Source: Mesorhizobium sp. NBSH29 (GTDB taxonomy: Bacteria; Pseudomonadota; Alphaproteobacteria; Rhizobiales; Rhizobiaceae). Taken from it: 64,000 nt of DNA. Shown one piece after another: positions 8,733 through 18,601 of the stretch. The notes under the pieces are model-generated. The model made no database searches, was not told the DNA's origin, and saw nothing but the letters and a program-made list of their open reading frames with translations. The stretch spans positions 310,001 to 374,000 of the forward strand of contig NZ_CP045492.1 of NCBI RefSeq assembly GCF_015500055.1. The letters are read 5' to 3'. The position numbers and the translations under genes are program-made. Every line of letters starts with the position of its first letter. Within the stretch, counting starts at the first letter, position 1.

Positions 8733-9947
8733 TCAGGACTTGTTCTTGTTGTAGACGTCGAAGACCACGGCGCCGAGCAGCACCAAGCCCTTGATGACCT
8801 GCTGCCAGTCGATGTTGACGCCCATGATCGACATGCCATTGTTCATGACGCCCATGATGAATGCGCCGATCACGGCGCCCGCTACCTGGCCGACACCGCC
8901 CATGGCCGACGCACCGCCGATGAAAACAGCGGCAATGACGTCAAGCTCGAAACCGAGGCCGGCTTTGGGGGTCGCCGTGTTCAGGCGGGCCGCGAATATG
9001 AGCCCGGCAAGCGCTGCCAGCATTCCCATGATGACGAAGATGTAGAAGGTCAGCCGTTCTGTCTTGATGCCAGACAGCGCCGCTGCCTTGACGTTGCCGC
9101 CCATCGCGTAGACCCGCCGGCCAAAAGTCATGCGCCGCGTAATGAAGACAAAAAGCGCGATCAGGACGCCCATCACGATCAGCACATTGGGCAGCCCGCG
9201 ATAGGATGCCAGCATGTAGACGAGGAACAGGATGATGGCGGCTATGATGACGTTTTTGACGGCGAACAAGGCAAACGGCTCTGCCTCATAGCCATGGCTC
9301 TCGCGGTCGCTCCTGCTCTTGAGCGCGAAGTACAGCATCGCTGCAACAATCGCGACACCGATCAGCAGGGTGGTCGCATGGAGCTTGGTACCTGCCACGG
9401 TGATCGGCCCCACGAAATCGGGAATGAAGCCCGCCGACAGAAGCTGAAACTCGGGCGGGAACGGCCCCACCGACATGCCGCCGAGCAGCGCCAGCGACAA
9501 CCCCTTGAACACCAGCATCCCGGCAAGCGTGACGATGAAGGACGGGATCTTCATATAGGCGATCCAGTAGCCCTGGCTGGCGCCGATGATCGCACCTACC
9601 ACCAGGCAGATGAGCGTCGCCAGAAGCGGATCGAGCTTGTATTGCACCATCAGCACGGCCGCCACCGCACCGACGAAGCCCGATACCGAGCCGACCGACA
9701 GGTCAATATGGCCGGCCACGATAACCAACAACATGCCAAGCGCCATGATGATGATGTAGCTGTTTTGCAGCACCAGGTTGGTGAGGTTGACCGGCTTGAA
9801 CAAGACGCCCGACGTCTGCCACTGGAAGAACAGCATGATGGCAATCAAAGCCAGCACCAGGCCATAGTCGCGCAGATTATCCTTCAGGGCCGTCTTGGCC
9901 GAGGATTTGGCGTTGCGCTCGGCATTGCTCAGAGTTTCGCTGCTCAT
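8733..9947 (-). CDS. gguB: GguB, sugar ABC transporter permease
   Basis: Membrane component of the multiple-sugar ABC importer; 404 residues with about ten hydrophobic helices, in the RbsC/MglC/XylH permease family. Typical stretches are [19 protein letters not shown] and [44 protein letters not shown]. It lacks the coupling-loop EAA form of the other ABC class, as expected. Start at MSSETLS: its ATG overlaps the gguA stop as ATGA. A longer frame upstream lies inside gguA and is not real. Confidence 0.93.
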   Translation of the reverse strand: MSSETLSNAERNAKSSAKTALKDNLRDYGLVLALIAIMLFFQWQTSGVLFKPVNLTNLVLQNSYIIIMALGMLLVIVAGHIDLSVGSVSGFVGAVAAVLMVQYKLDPLLATLICLVVGAIIGASQGYWIAYMKIPSFIVTLAGMLVFKGLSLALLGGMSVGPFPPEFQLLSAGFIPDFVGPITVAGTKLHATTLLIGVAIVAAMLYFALKSRSDRESHGYEAEPFALFAVKNVIIAAIILFLVYMLASYRGLPNVLIVMGVLIALFVFITRRMTFGRRVYAMGGNVKAAALSGIKTERLTFYIFVIMGMLAALAGLIFAARLNTATPKAGLGFELDVIAAVFIGGASAMGGVGQVAGAVIGAFIMGVMNNGMSIMGVNIDWQQVIKGLVLLGAVVFDVYNKNKS

Positions 9948-11476
9948 GAGGCTTTTCCTTCCCCGCGTACAATGGCACGCATAATCTTTTCCTGGGACGC
10001 TTCGCTGGCGGCCATCTCGCCCACCATGCGGCCCTCGTTCATCACATAGATGCGGTCGCAAATGCCAAGCAGCTCCGGCATTTCCGATGAGATGACCAAG
10101 ATCGCCTTGCCCTCGTCTGCCAGCTCGTTGATCAGCGTATAGACTTCATATTTGGCTCCGACATCAATGCCGCGCGTCGGCTCGTCCAGGATCAGCACTT
10201 CCGGGTTGGAAAACAGCCATTTCGACAGCACCACCTTCTGCTGGTTGCCGCCTGAAAGGTTACCTGTTGTCTGGTAGACGCTGGATGAGCGGATGTTGGT
10301 GCGCTTTCTGTAATCGTTGGCGACATTGAGTTCGCCCATATCGTCAATCACACCGCCGCGCGAAACGCCCTTGAGGTTGGCGACTGTGATGTTGTGCTTG
10401 ATATGGTCGATCAGGTTGAGGCCATAGGTTTTGCGGTCTTCGGTGGCATAGGCGAGCCCGTGCGCGACGGCGCGCCCGACCGTCGACGCATCGATCTTCT
10501 GGCCGTGCAGAAACACCTCGCCGCTAATCTTCTGGCCATAGCTTTTGCCAAAGATGCTCATCGCAAATTCGGTGCGGCCTGCCCCCATCAATCCTGCTAT
10601 GCCGACGACCTCGCCCTTGCGCACCGCAATATCAACGCCTTTGATCACCTGCCGATCAGCATGCTGCGGATGATGCACCACCCAGTTTTTCACCTCGAAG
10701 ATTGTCTCGCCAATATTCGGCGTACGCGCCGGATAGCGGTCGGAAAGCGTTCGACCCACCATCGAGGTGATGATGCGATCCTCGCTGATCGCCTCACGGC
10801 CGAGCGTTTCGATGGTGCGCCCGTCGCGCAGGATGGTAATGCGGTCGGCAACTTTTCCGACTTCGTTCAGCTTGTGGGAGATCAGGATGGAGGCAATGCC
10901 CTGCTTCTTGAACTCTACCAGCAAATTGAGCAGCGCATCGCTGTCTTTCTCCGACAGGCTGGCCGTCGGCTCGTCGAGGATCAGGAGTTTGACCTCCTTC
11001 GACAGCGCCTTGGCGATTTCCACCAGTTGCTGCTTGCCCACGCCAATATTGGTAATCAGCGTATCGGGATCTTCATTGAGGCCAACTTTGGCCAGTAGGC
11101 CCGCTGCACCACGGCGCACGGCGTTCCAGTCGATGATACCGAAGCGTGCCCGCTCATTACCCAGATAAATATTTTCGGCGATCGACAGGAGCGGAACAAG
11201 CGCCAGTTCCTGGTGGATGATGACGATGCCGCGTCGTTCTGAGTCATGGATGCCGCGAAACCGGCATTCCTGGCCCATATAGTGTATTGCCCCGCTGTAG
11301 CTGCCATGGGCATAGACGCCGGACAGCACCTTCATCAGGGTTGATTTGCCCGCACCGTTCTCGCCGACGATGGCATGGATCTCTCCGGCCCTGACATTGA
11401 GATTGACGTCCTGCAGCGCCTTGACGCCCGGAAACGTCTTGGTGATGCCACGCATCTCCAGAATGGGTTTGTTCAT
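9944..11476 (-). CDS. gguA: GguA, sugar ABC transporter ATP-binding protein (two NBDs)
   Basis: Energy-coupling subunit of the ChvE sugar importer; 510 residues containing two ABC ATPase domains in tandem, as in RbsA/MglA/XylG. The first domain has Walker [10 protein letters not shown] (about residue 40) and Walker [12 protein letters not shown]. The second has a degenerate Walker A ([10 protein letters not shown]) with an intact signature LSGGNQQKV and Walker [13 protein letters not shown], which is normal for this class. ATG at 11476 is preceded in frame by GTG at 11479; neither has a strong ribosome site. Separated from chvE by a perfect terminator-like hairpin. Confidence 0.95.
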   Translation of the reverse strand: MNKPILEMRGITKTFPGVKALQDVNLNVRAGEIHAIVGENGAGKSTLMKVLSGVYAHGSYSGAIHYMGQECRFRGIHDSERRGIVIIHQELALVPLLSIAENIYLGNERARFGIIDWNAVRRGAAGLLAKVGLNEDPDTLITNIGVGKQQLVEIAKALSKEVKLLILDEPTASLSEKDSDALLNLLVEFKKQGIASILISHKLNEVGKVADRITILRDGRTIETLGREAISEDRIITSMVGRTLSDRYPARTPNIGETIFEVKNWVVHHPQHADRQVIKGVDIAVRKGEVVGIAGLMGAGRTEFAMSIFGKSYGQKISGEVFLHGQKIDASTVGRAVAHGLAYATEDRKTYGLNLIDHIKHNITVANLKGVSRGGVIDDMGELNVANDYRKRTNIRSSSVYQTTGNLSGGNQQKVVLSKWLFSNPEVLILDEPTRGIDVGAKYEVYTLINELADEGKAILVISSEMPELLGICDRIYVMNEGRMVGEMAASEASQEKIMRAIVRGEGKAS

Positions 11477-11527
11477 CACTCATGCTCACTGGAATTCGAC
11501 AGCCGCAGCCATGGGCCGCGATGCGAA

Positions 11528-11560
11528 AACCCGGGCTCCGCTGGAAGCGGAGCCCGGGTT
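11528..11560 (-). terminator. Hairpin attenuator between chvE and gguA
   Basis: Perfect 15-bp stem (11528-11542 with 11546-11560) and a 3-base loop. On the transcribed minus strand it is followed by a short TTTT run. It lies 10 bases after the chvE stop and 51 bases before gguA, the usual place for an intra-operon attenuator that leaves binding-protein mRNA in excess over transporter mRNA. Confidence 0.8.
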
Positions 11561-11570
11561 GCTTCAGGCC

Positions 11571-12638
11571 TTACTTAAGGTCTTCGGCCTTGATGTAGCC
11601 GGAGCCGACGACGATCTCTTCATAGTTCGTCTTGTCGACCGAGACAGGCACCAGCAGGTAGGACGGAACCACCTTGACGCCGTTGTTGTAGGTCTTGGTG
11701 TCGTTGATTTCAGGCTCCTTGCCCGACAAAATGGCATCAACCAGATTGGCGGTGACTTTTGCCAGTTCGCGCGTGTCCTTGAACACGGTCGAATACTGCT
11801 CGCCTGCCATGATCGCCTTCACCGAGGGAACTTCGGCATCTTGGCCCGAAATAACTGGCCATGGCTGGTCAGCCGAACCATAACCGACGCCACGTAGCGA
11901 AGAGATGATACCGCGCGACAAGCCGTCATAAGGCGCCAGAACAGCATCGACGCGGGTGCCGTCCGAATAATTGGCCGATAGGATGTTGTCCATGCGTGCC
12001 TGTGCCACTGCACCGTCCCAACGCAGCGTACCAACCTTTTCCATGCCTGTCTGGCCGGATTTCACCACCAGATCACCCTTGTCGATCAGAGGCTGCAGAA
12101 CAGACATCGCGCCATCGTAAAAGAAGAAGGCATTGTTGTCGTCTGGCGACCCGCCGAACAGCTCGATGTTGAATGGACCTGGTTTCTCTGGGTAGCCAAG
12201 ACCCTTGAGTAGCGATTCTGCCTGCAGCACGCCAACCTTGAAGTTGTCGAAGGTGGTATAATAGTCGACATTGCCGCTGTCGCGGATCAGACGGTCATAG
12301 GCGACAACCTTGATACCCTTGTCGGCAGCTTGCTGAAGCACGGCCGAAAGCGTGGTGCCGTCAATGGCAGCGATAACCAGAACCTTGACATCCTTGGTCA
12401 CCATGTTCTCGATTTGCGCAAGCTGGTTTGGAATGTCGTCTTCCGCATATTGAAGATCAGCACCGTAGCCCTTTTCCTTCAGCGCGCTGACCAGCTCATT
12501 GCCATCGCTGATCCAGCGCAGAGACGACTTGGTCGGCATGGCGATGCCAACCGTGCCCTTATCCTGCGCTGACGCATGGAACGTCATGGCCGCGAGGCCG
12601 AGCGCAAGCACTCCGACAAACGTCTTGATAGATTTCAC
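11571..12638 (-). CDS. chvE: ChvE-type periplasmic sugar-binding protein
   Basis: Periplasmic solute-binding protein of the MglB/XylF type that feeds sugars to GguAB; in Agrobacterium ChvE also presents sugars to the VirA sensor. 355 residues. Signal peptide [25 protein letters not shown], cleavage near SAQ-DKG. Mature protein has [37 protein letters not shown] (hinge region) and [20 protein letters not shown], all ChvE-like. Start is GTG 12638, preceded by GGGAGAG; the frame extends 18 codons further but those would precede the signal peptide. No vir genes are in the window, so only the uptake role is supported here. Confidence 0.93.
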   Translation of the reverse strand: MKSIKTFVGVLALGLAAMTFHASAQDKGTVGIAMPTKSSLRWISDGNELVSALKEKGYGADLQYAEDDIPNQLAQIENMVTKDVKVLVIAAIDGTTLSAVLQQAADKGIKVVAYDRLIRDSGNVDYYTTFDNFKVGVLQAESLLKGLGYPEKPGPFNIELFGGSPDDNNAFFFYDGAMSVLQPLIDKGDLVVKSGQTGMEKVGTLRWDGAVAQARMDNILSANYSDGTRVDAVLAPYDGLSRGIISSLRGVGYGSADQPWPVISGQDAEVPSVKAIMAGEQYSTVFKDTRELAKVTANLVDAILSGKEPEINDTKTYNNGVKVVPSYLLVPVSVDKTNYEEIVVGSGYIKAEDLK

Positions 12639-12832
12639 GTTACTCTCTCCCTTGTGAAAAACGCACGCAGCTTGGCGCCGTTGGCGGTTCATCCCCGCGC
12701 AAGCGCAGGGTGAATGATTAATTGGTGCAACCTCCCGATGCGCTCAAGCCGACATTCTTAGCCGTGCTCTGGCGACCCCTTAAAAATTTCGGAATTGGGT
12801 ATAACTGTCAAATACATTTTCAGCCCTTTGCC

Positions 12833-12848
12833 ATATCAAAAATGATAT
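12833..12848. promoter_or_regulatory. Inverted repeat, candidate GbpR operator
   Basis: ATATC-N6-GATAT (perfect 5-base arms) in the 241-base divergent spacer between chvE and the LysR-type gene, 32 bases before the latter's start. Size and position suit a LysR-type binding site controlling both directions; no binding data exist in the sequence itself. Confidence 0.4.
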
Positions 12849-12879
12849 GCATATCGAGGCATCTTACCGGGGGATCAGA

Positions 12880-13848
12880 ATGTCGCCTTCCACCTTATCA
12901 GCCTATCCGTCGTCGGGCGACGACGAGGGATTGCTTCGAAGCGGCCTGAAGCTTCGCCACATGCGCCTCACTGTCGCTCTCGAAGAGCACGGTCAGATCA
13001 GTGCGGCAGCCCAGGTGATGAACATATCGCAGCCGGCAGCCTCGAGGCTGATATCTGAGATCGAAGCCATCCTTGGCGTGGATATTTGCGTGCGCCTGCC
13101 ACGCGGTGTCCAACTCACGCCCTATGGCGTTGCGCTGGCGCGACGTGCCCGCAGCATCCTTTTGGAAATGCGCGAGGTCGACCGCGAGATTTCAGATTTA
13201 AAACGCGGTCGTGGCGGCTCGGTTTTTCTCGGCTCTGTCACCGCTCCTGCCATCGATCTGGCGGTGCCGGCCATCCGCAAAATCCGCCAGCAGCATCCCC
13301 GGATTGAAATCAGTGTGCAGGTTGAAACGAGTGCTGTGCTGGCGCGCGAATTGCTCGCCTCCCGCCATGACTTCATGATTGGCCGCATTCCCGACGATCT
13401 CAATCCGCGCTTGTTTGAAAGCCGCATCATCGGCGTTGAGAAAGCCTGCTTGATAGCCCGGCGCGGCCATCCGCTTTCGACCGGCAGGAAGGTCAGCCTG
13501 GAAGAGCTTGCCAAATTCGATTGGGTTTTCCAGCCACGAGGCTCGCTGCTGCGCCAAACAGTGGAAGGCATTTTTGTCAGCCAGGGCGCGCCACTCCCGG
13601 ACCGTGTCCTCAACACCAGTTCATTGCTGCTAACGCTGGTGATGGTTGCGCAATCTGATGCGATTGCTCCGATTGCCGTGGATGTGGCGCGTTTCGTGAA
13701 CAGCCGCGCCGGGTTGTCCGGCGCCATCGACATTCTGCCCATTGCCTTTGATATCAACGTCCAGCCATACAGCCTGATCAAGGTGCGCGACCGAACACTT
13801 TCACCGGCTGCCGAGTTGATGTACGAGCAAATCCTGCGCGAGATTTGA
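12880..13848 (+). CDS. gbpR: LysR-family regulator, GbpR-like
   Basis: 322 residues. Winged helix-turn-helix at about residues 27-85 (GQISAAAQVMNISQPAASRLISEIE), then the LysR effector-binding domain (VFLGSVTAPAIDLAVPAIRKI). It is transcribed away from chvE, the same arrangement as gbpR-chvE in Agrobacterium, where GbpR activates chvE in response to sugars. Start ATG 12880 has GGGGGA six bases upstream; the longer frame from 12847 begins in the operator-like repeat. It could in principle act on the downstream pca genes instead, but its HTH does not look like PcaQ and its divergence from chvE argues for GbpR. Confidence 0.8.
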   Translation: MSPSTLSAYPSSGDDEGLLRSGLKLRHMRLTVALEEHGQISAAAQVMNISQPAASRLISEIEAILGVDICVRLPRGVQLTPYGVALARRARSILLEMREVDREISDLKRGRGGSVFLGSVTAPAIDLAVPAIRKIRQQHPRIEISVQVETSAVLARELLASRHDFMIGRIPDDLNPRLFESRIIGVEKACLIARRGHPLSTGRKVSLEELAKFDWVFQPRGSLLRQTVEGIFVSQGAPLPDRVLNTSSLLLTLVMVAQSDAIAPIAVDVARFVNSRAGLSGAIDILPIAFDINVQPYSLIKVRDRTLSPAAELMYEQILREI

Positions 13849-13946
13849 AGCAGCTGGGACGTAACAGCCATCCAACTGTCCAAATACTTCCCGCACCACT
13901 AGAACATTGACTTTAAGCGGACCAATTCCGACCAAGGAGAATTGCA

Positions 13947-14495
13947 TTGACCCTCCAAATTTTCAGTACCAGATCGCTTCACCACCTCGCCGCATTGGCA
14001 GCGTCGACCTTGCTGGTGGCAGGCACAGCGCTGGCCCAAGAAGCGCCGGCAGCTGAATCCGCCAAGGGCGATCGTCCAGCCAACGCTTGGATCATCAATT
14101 GCGCCAGCGGGGCCAACACCACCAACCTTGAATGCCAGATGTCGCAGAACCTAACCGAGCAGAAAACCGGCCAGCGCGTTCTGACTGTAACCCTGCGCAA
14201 ACAGCCCAAGGAAGATGGGTATACCATGCTTCTGGCACTGCCGCACGGTCTCTACATCCCCGCCGGAGCATCCTACCAGATCGATGCCAGTGATAAGAAA
14301 CCCGCGCCTGTACAGACCAGCGATCAAAACGGCGCCTATGCGGCCGTGGTGCTGGATGCTGCCGGTCTGAAGGCGCTGAAAGCCGGCACAACACTCAACA
14401 TCGGCATGGAATCGACGGCCCGCCAGCCGATCACCATTCCCGTTTCACTTACCGGCTTTTCCGCTGCGGTCGACAAGCTGGCTACGCTTAACTAG
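13947..14495 (+). CDS. IalB-family (invasion-associated locus B) secreted protein
   Basis: 182 residues with a signal peptide ending TALAQEAPA. The mature part is one IalB-like beta domain: WIINCASG...LECQMSQNL carrying two Cys, then QRVLTVTLRKQP, MLLALPHGLYIPAGASYQID and a C-terminal FSAAVDKLATL helix. Start is TTG 13947, six bases after AAGGAGA. The family was named in Bartonella, where it affects erythrocyte entry; in free-living rhizobia its role is unclear and probably envelope-related. It sits 59 bases before pcaC on the same strand, where pcaD would be expected, so co-transcription is possible. Confidence 0.88.
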   Translation: MTLQIFSTRSLHHLAALAASTLLVAGTALAQEAPAAESAKGDRPANAWIINCASGANTTNLECQMSQNLTEQKTGQRVLTVTLRKQPKEDGYTMLLALPHGLYIPAGASYQIDASDKKPAPVQTSDQNGAYAAVVLDAAGLKALKAGTTLNIGMESTARQPITIPVSLTGFSAAVDKLATLN

Positions 14496-14554
14496 GAAGA
14501 TCAGGAGAGGCGCTGCCTTTGGCGCGGCGCCGCTCTCTGGGAGGGGGAAGCTGA

Positions 14555-14950
14555 ATGCGCAACGTGCCGACGAAAAGCGACCGCCATGCGCAGGGCACGA
14601 AAACCCGGCGCGCCGTTTTGGGCGACGCCCATGTCGACCGCGCCGAGGCAGCCCGCACAGATTTCGACGGACCGTTCCAAGATCTTATTACCGAAGCTGC
14701 GTGGGGCCATGTATGGTCCCGCGACCAATGGACAAAGCGCGAGCGCTCGATGGTGACCATCGCCCTTCTGGCTGCCCTTGGCCAAGATGAAGAACTGGCC
14801 CTGCACATCCGCGCCACCGCTAACACCGGCGCCACCCGCGACGATATCCGCGAGGCGCTTCTGCATGTTGCGATATACGCCGGCGTGCCTGCGGCCAACA
14901 GCGCTATCCGGATCGCAAAGAAGACAGTCGACGAGATGGACGACGCATGA
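14555..14950 (+). CDS. pcaC: 4-carboxymuconolactone decarboxylase
   Basis: Converts gamma-carboxymuconolactone to beta-ketoadipate enol-lactone in the protocatechuate branch. 131 residues, the normal length for a stand-alone PcaC. Diagnostic stretches are [27 protein letters not shown] and [28 protein letters not shown], with the catalytic-region Glu and His in place. Ribosome site GGAGGGGGAAG precedes the ATG by four bases. Its stop overlaps the pcaH start (ATGA). First gene of a tight pcaCHGB run. Confidence 0.96.
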   Translation: MRNVPTKSDRHAQGTKTRRAVLGDAHVDRAEAARTDFDGPFQDLITEAAWGHVWSRDQWTKRERSMVTIALLAALGQDEELALHIRATANTGATRDDIREALLHVAIYAGVPAANSAIRIAKKTVDEMDDA

Positions 14951-15690
14951 ATGGGAAGCAGCCTCCGGAGACTGGTGCCTTTTTCGCCCGCGACCGCACC
15001 TGGCACGCGCCTGCTCTGACACCCGCCTACAAGACCTCCGTCTTGCGTTCGCCGCAAAAAGCGCTCCTGTCGCTTGATGGCACCATCTCCGAAATCACCG
15101 GTCCTGTCTTCGGCCACAGCATTTTGGGCGCACAGGACGACGATCTGATCCACAACTTCGCCAGCCCGGGCGAAAGCGCCATCGGCTCGCGCATCATCGT
15201 TCACGGCCGTGTCCTCGACGAGCGCGGCAAGGGTGTAGCAGGCGCGCTGGTCGAAATCTGGCAAGCCAATGCCGGCGGGCGTTACCGCCACAAGAAGGAA
15301 GGCTACATCGCCGCGCTCGATCCCAATTTCGGTGGCTGCGGTCGCACCATCACGGATGTCCACGGCTACTACCGATTCCGAACTGTCCAGCCCGGCCCCT
15401 ACCCTTGGCCAAACGGCCCCAATGACTGGCGTCCAGCACATATCCATTTCTCTATATTCGGCCACGGCTTTGCCCAGCGCCTGATCACCCAGATGTATTT
15501 CCAACACGACCCGATGATCTGGAAATGCCCGATCGTCAGCACCATTCCCGACCGTGCTGCCATCGAACAACTGGTCGCAGCGCTCGACATGAACAACACC
15601 ATCCCGATGGATGCGCGCGCCTACAGTTTCGACATCGTGCTGCGCGGCCGCCGCTCCACCCTGTTCGAGAACCGGAAGGAGGGGAATTGA
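14947..15690 (+). CDS. pcaH: Protocatechuate 3,4-dioxygenase beta subunit
   Basis: Iron-bearing subunit of the enzyme that opens the protocatechuate ring to 3-carboxy-cis,cis-muconate. 247 residues. All four non-haem Fe(III) ligands are visible: Tyr113 (GGRYRHK), Tyr152 (QPGPYPW), His165 and His167 (RPAHIHF). The N-terminal hairpin region and the [14 protein letters not shown] core are typical. Overlaps pcaC by 4 bases and pcaG by 1 base, so expression with the alpha subunit should be stoichiometric. Confidence 0.97.
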   Translation: MNGKQPPETGAFFARDRTWHAPALTPAYKTSVLRSPQKALLSLDGTISEITGPVFGHSILGAQDDDLIHNFASPGESAIGSRIIVHGRVLDERGKGVAGALVEIWQANAGGRYRHKKEGYIAALDPNFGGCGRTITDVHGYYRFRTVQPGPYPWPNGPNDWRPAHIHFSIFGHGFAQRLITQMYFQHDPMIWKCPIVSTIPDRAAIEQLVAALDMNNTIPMDARAYSFDIVLRGRRSTLFENRKEGN

Positions 15691-16301
15691 TGGCGCAGTC
15701 GCACGTTTTGAAAGAGAGCCCGTCGCAAACGGCCGGCCCCTATGTTCATATCGGCTTGACCCCGAATTTCGCCGAGATCAGCGGCGTCTACCCCCACGAC
15801 CTCGGCGCAACGATGATTACAGGCGATGCTGCAGGCGAACACATCAACCTATGCCTGCGCGTGCTCGATGGCATGGACGAGCCGATGCGCGATGCGCTGG
15901 TGGAAATCTGGCAGGCTGACAACGCCGGTGTCTACAATTCTCCAAGCGAGACCCGAGGCCAAGCCGACCCGCATTTTACTGGCTGGGGCCGCAAGGCTGC
16001 CGACCCGCAAAGCGGTGAGTTCCACTTCGCCACCATCAAGCCCGGGCGTGCCCCCCATCCGGATGGCCGCCCGATGGCGCCGCATATCAGCGTATGGATC
16101 GTCGCGCGCGGCATCAATATCGGCCTCCACACCCGAGTCTATTTTGCAGACGAGGAGCAGGCCAATACCGAAGACCCGGTACTCGCCCGCATCGAGCACC
16201 GCAAGCGTGTCCAGACCCTGATGGCAATCCGCAAAGGCGACACCTACAGTCTCGACATCCACCTGCAGGGCAAACGGGAAACCGTTTTCTTCGATATCTG
16301 A
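15690..16301 (+). CDS. pcaG: Protocatechuate 3,4-dioxygenase alpha subunit
   Basis: Structural partner of PcaH, 203 residues, with no complete iron-ligand set, as expected of the alpha chain. It has SQTAGPYVHIGLTPNF at the N-terminus, [18 protein letters not shown] and RAPHPDGRPMAPHISVWI (His retained as in other alpha subunits), ending with RGINIGLHTRVYFADEE and GKRETVFFDI. Start is the ATG in TGATG at the pcaH stop, with GGAGGGG upstream. The stop overlaps the pcaB ATG. Confidence 0.96.
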   Translation: MAQSHVLKESPSQTAGPYVHIGLTPNFAEISGVYPHDLGATMITGDAAGEHINLCLRVLDGMDEPMRDALVEIWQADNAGVYNSPSETRGQADPHFTGWGRKAADPQSGEFHFATIKPGRAPHPDGRPMAPHISVWIVARGINIGLHTRVYFADEEQANTEDPVLARIEHRKRVQTLMAIRKGDTYSLDIHLQGKRETVFFDI

Positions 16302-17353
16302 TGGTGACGGCGTTCGACCACCCGGTACTATCTTCACTTCTGGTTGATCCGGAGGTGGAAAGACTTTTCGGCTTTGAGGCCGAACTTTCCGCGATGCTTT
16401 CTTTCGAGCGCGCACTGGCCAAGGTGCAGGCAGCGCATGGCCTGATCTCGAGCGATGCGGCGGCTGCCATTGCGAAAGCGTGCTCCGCCTTCCAGCCTGA
16501 CATTTCTGCCCTTCGCGCATCGACCCAGCGCGACGGAGTGATCGTGCCCGGTCTCATCAGTCAGTTGCGGGCGGGATTAGATGAGAGCCTCGCCGGCTAC
16601 GTCCATTTCGGCGCCACCAGCCAGGACGTCATCGACACCGCTTTGATGTTCCGTTTGAAGCCGCTACTGGCCCATTTCGGTACCCGACTGGAAGCACTCG
16701 AGACACAGCTCTCAGACCTTTCGACGCGCTTTGGTGAAAACAGCTTGATGGGTCACACCCGGATGCAGCCCGCCCTCGACATCACCGTCGCGGACCGCAT
16801 CGACAGCTGGCGTGCGCCGCTTCACCGCCATCGCGCACGGCTGGCGAGCTTGGCTTCGTCACTGCTCGTCGTGCAACTCGGTGGCGCAGTCGGAACACTG
16901 GACCAGCTGGGCGGAAAGGCAAAAGCCATCCGTGCGAGCCTGGCATCCGAATTGTCGCTTGGCGATGCGCCGCAATGGCACAGCCAGCGCGACCATATCG
17001 CCGACCTTTCCCACTGGCTGTCTCTAGTGACCGGAACACTCGGCAAACTCGGCCTCGATATCGCCCTGATGGCGCAGGCTGGTTCCGAAATAGCGCTGTC
17101 CGGTGGTGGCGGGTCATCAGCCATGCCGCACAAGCGAAATCCAGTTGCGGCAGAAACAATGATCTCGCTAGCACGCTTCAACGCGGTGCAAGTATCGGCG
17201 ATGCATCATGCTCTGGTCCACGAGCAAGAACGCTCCGGCGCGGCCTGGACTCTCGAATGGCTGACCCTGCCGCAGATGCTTGCAGCAACCGGCGCCGCCC
17301 TGCGCCACGCCGGTAACCTGCTCTCAAGCATCAGTCAGCTCGGTCAGAGATAA
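16301..17353 (+). CDS. pcaB: 3-carboxy-cis,cis-muconate cycloisomerase
   Basis: Fumarase/aspartase-superfamily lactonising enzyme acting after PcaHG. 350 residues, the short form seen in rhizobia (pseudomonad PcaB is about 450). Begins MVTAFDHPVLSSLLVDPEVE; active-site segments are HFGATSQDVIDTA, GHTRMQPA and the superfamily signature GSSAMPHKRNP at about residue 271. Coupled to pcaG by a TGATG overlap. Last gene of the run; it ends 3 bases from the convergent pcaF, with no room for a separate terminator. Confidence 0.95.
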   Translation: MVTAFDHPVLSSLLVDPEVERLFGFEAELSAMLSFERALAKVQAAHGLISSDAAAAIAKACSAFQPDISALRASTQRDGVIVPGLISQLRAGLDESLAGYVHFGATSQDVIDTALMFRLKPLLAHFGTRLEALETQLSDLSTRFGENSLMGHTRMQPALDITVADRIDSWRAPLHRHRARLASLASSLLVVQLGGAVGTLDQLGGKAKAIRASLASELSLGDAPQWHSQRDHIADLSHWLSLVTGTLGKLGLDIALMAQAGSEIALSGGGGSSAMPHKRNPVAAETMISLARFNAVQVSAMHHALVHEQERSGAAWTLEWLTLPQMLAATGAALRHAGNLLSSISQLGQR

Positions 17354-17356
17354 AAA

Positions 17357-18562
17357 TCACACGCGTTCGAGCGCGATGGCAATTCCCTGTCCGACGCCGA
17401 TGCACATTGTGGCGAGTGCACGACGCGCACCACGCAACTGGAGTTCCAGCGCAGCTGTCCCGGTGATGCGCGCACCCGACATTCCAAGCGGATGACCAAG
17501 CGCAATCGCGCCGCCATTTGCGTTTATATGTGACGCATCCTCTGCAAGGCCGAGTTCACGCAACACCGCGATCCCCTGCGAGGCGAAAGCCTCATTCAGC
17601 TCAATCACATCAAAAGAATCTGGCGTCAGGCCGAGCCTTGCGCACAGTTTCCGGGTCGCCGGCGCCGGCCCCATGCCCATAACGCGCGGCTCCACACCGG
17701 CCGCCGCGCCGCCCAGCACACGCGCTATCGGTGTCAGTCCGTATTTCTTCGCAGCCGCCTCCGACGCGATGATGAGAGCTGCCGCACCGTCGTTGACCCC
17801 AGACGCATTGCCGGCCGTCACACTGCCTCCTTGCCGAAATGGCGTCGGCAGCCTGGAGAGCGATTCCACTGTGGTGCCGTCACGCGGATGCTCGTCACGG
17901 TCCACCACCACCGGATCACCCTTGCGCTGCGGAATGGATACCGGCGTGATTTCCTGCCCCAACCTTCCACTCACCTGCGCCGCGACGGCCTTCTCCTGGC
18001 TGCGCACCGCGAAGGCGTCCTGGTCAGCACGGCTGATGCCGTATTGCTCGGCGACATTCTCTCCGGTTTCGGGCATGGAATCGATACCATACTGCTTCTT
18101 CATCACCGGATTGACGAAGCGCCAGCCAATGGTCGTGTCATAGATTTCAGCGTTTCGAGAAAAGGCGGTTTCGGCCTTGGGCATGACAAACGGCGCCCGC
18201 GACATGGATTCCACGCCACCGGCCACCATCAGCTCGGCCTCGCCGGCTTTGATCGCGCGCGCGGCATTGGTCACCGCATCCATCCCCGATCCACACAGCC
18301 GGTTGACCGTCGTGCCCGGCACATCAACAGGCAAACCCGCAAGAAGCAGAGCCATGCGCGCGACATTCCGGTTGTCTTCTCCGGCCTGGTTTGCGCAGCC
18401 ATAGATGAGATCATCCACCGCCGCCCAATCGACCCCTTGGTTACGTTCCATCAACGCGCGCAGCGGAACCGCTCCGAGATCATCGGCCCGGACAGAGGCA
18501 AGCGCGCCGCCGAAGCGCCCGATCGGCGTACGGATATAGTCGCAGATGTAGGCTTCAGTCAT
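17357..18562 (-). CDS. pcaF: Beta-ketoadipyl-CoA thiolase
   Basis: Last step of the beta-ketoadipate pathway: cleaves 3-oxoadipyl-CoA with CoA to succinyl-CoA and acetyl-CoA. 401 residues. Catalytic Cys90 is in TTVNRLCGSGMDAV, His357 in ALGHPLGMSGAR and Cys387 in MCIGVGQG. The N-terminus (EAYICDYIRTPIGRFGGAL) is characteristic of PcaF/PaaJ rather than biosynthetic thiolases. Clustered with pobA, which it follows by 39 bases on the same strand. The CoA-transferase genes pcaIJ that make its substrate are not in the window. PaaJ (phenylacetate pathway) is the alternative name, less likely here. Confidence 0.92.
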   Translation of the reverse strand: MTEAYICDYIRTPIGRFGGALASVRADDLGAVPLRALMERNQGVDWAAVDDLIYGCANQAGEDNRNVARMALLLAGLPVDVPGTTVNRLCGSGMDAVTNAARAIKAGEAELMVAGGVESMSRAPFVMPKAETAFSRNAEIYDTTIGWRFVNPVMKKQYGIDSMPETGENVAEQYGISRADQDAFAVRSQEKAVAAQVSGRLGQEITPVSIPQRKGDPVVVDRDEHPRDGTTVESLSRLPTPFRQGGSVTAGNASGVNDGAAALIIASEAAAKKYGLTPIARVLGGAAAGVEPRVMGMGPAPATRKLCARLGLTPDSFDVIELNEAFASQGIAVLRELGLAEDASHINANGGAIALGHPLGMSGARITGTAALELQLRGARRALATMCIGVGQGIAIALERV

Positions 18563-18601
18563 GGATACGCCCTGCTTCTCATTTCAATTCCTGCCCATAG
18601 T

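Noticed and set aside
9294-10049. 251-codon plus-strand frame opposite gguB
   Set aside because: Antisense shadow rich in His, Arg and Gln, no ribosome site.
10394-11098. 234-codon plus-strand frame opposite gguA
   Set aside because: Lies wholly antisense to a clear ABC ATPase and encodes His/Arg-rich nonsense typical of a shadow frame.
12880-13848. LysR gene as pcaQ
   Set aside because: Divergent from chvE, which fits gbpR, and the IalB-family gene separates it from pcaC; HTH sequence not PcaQ-like by eye.
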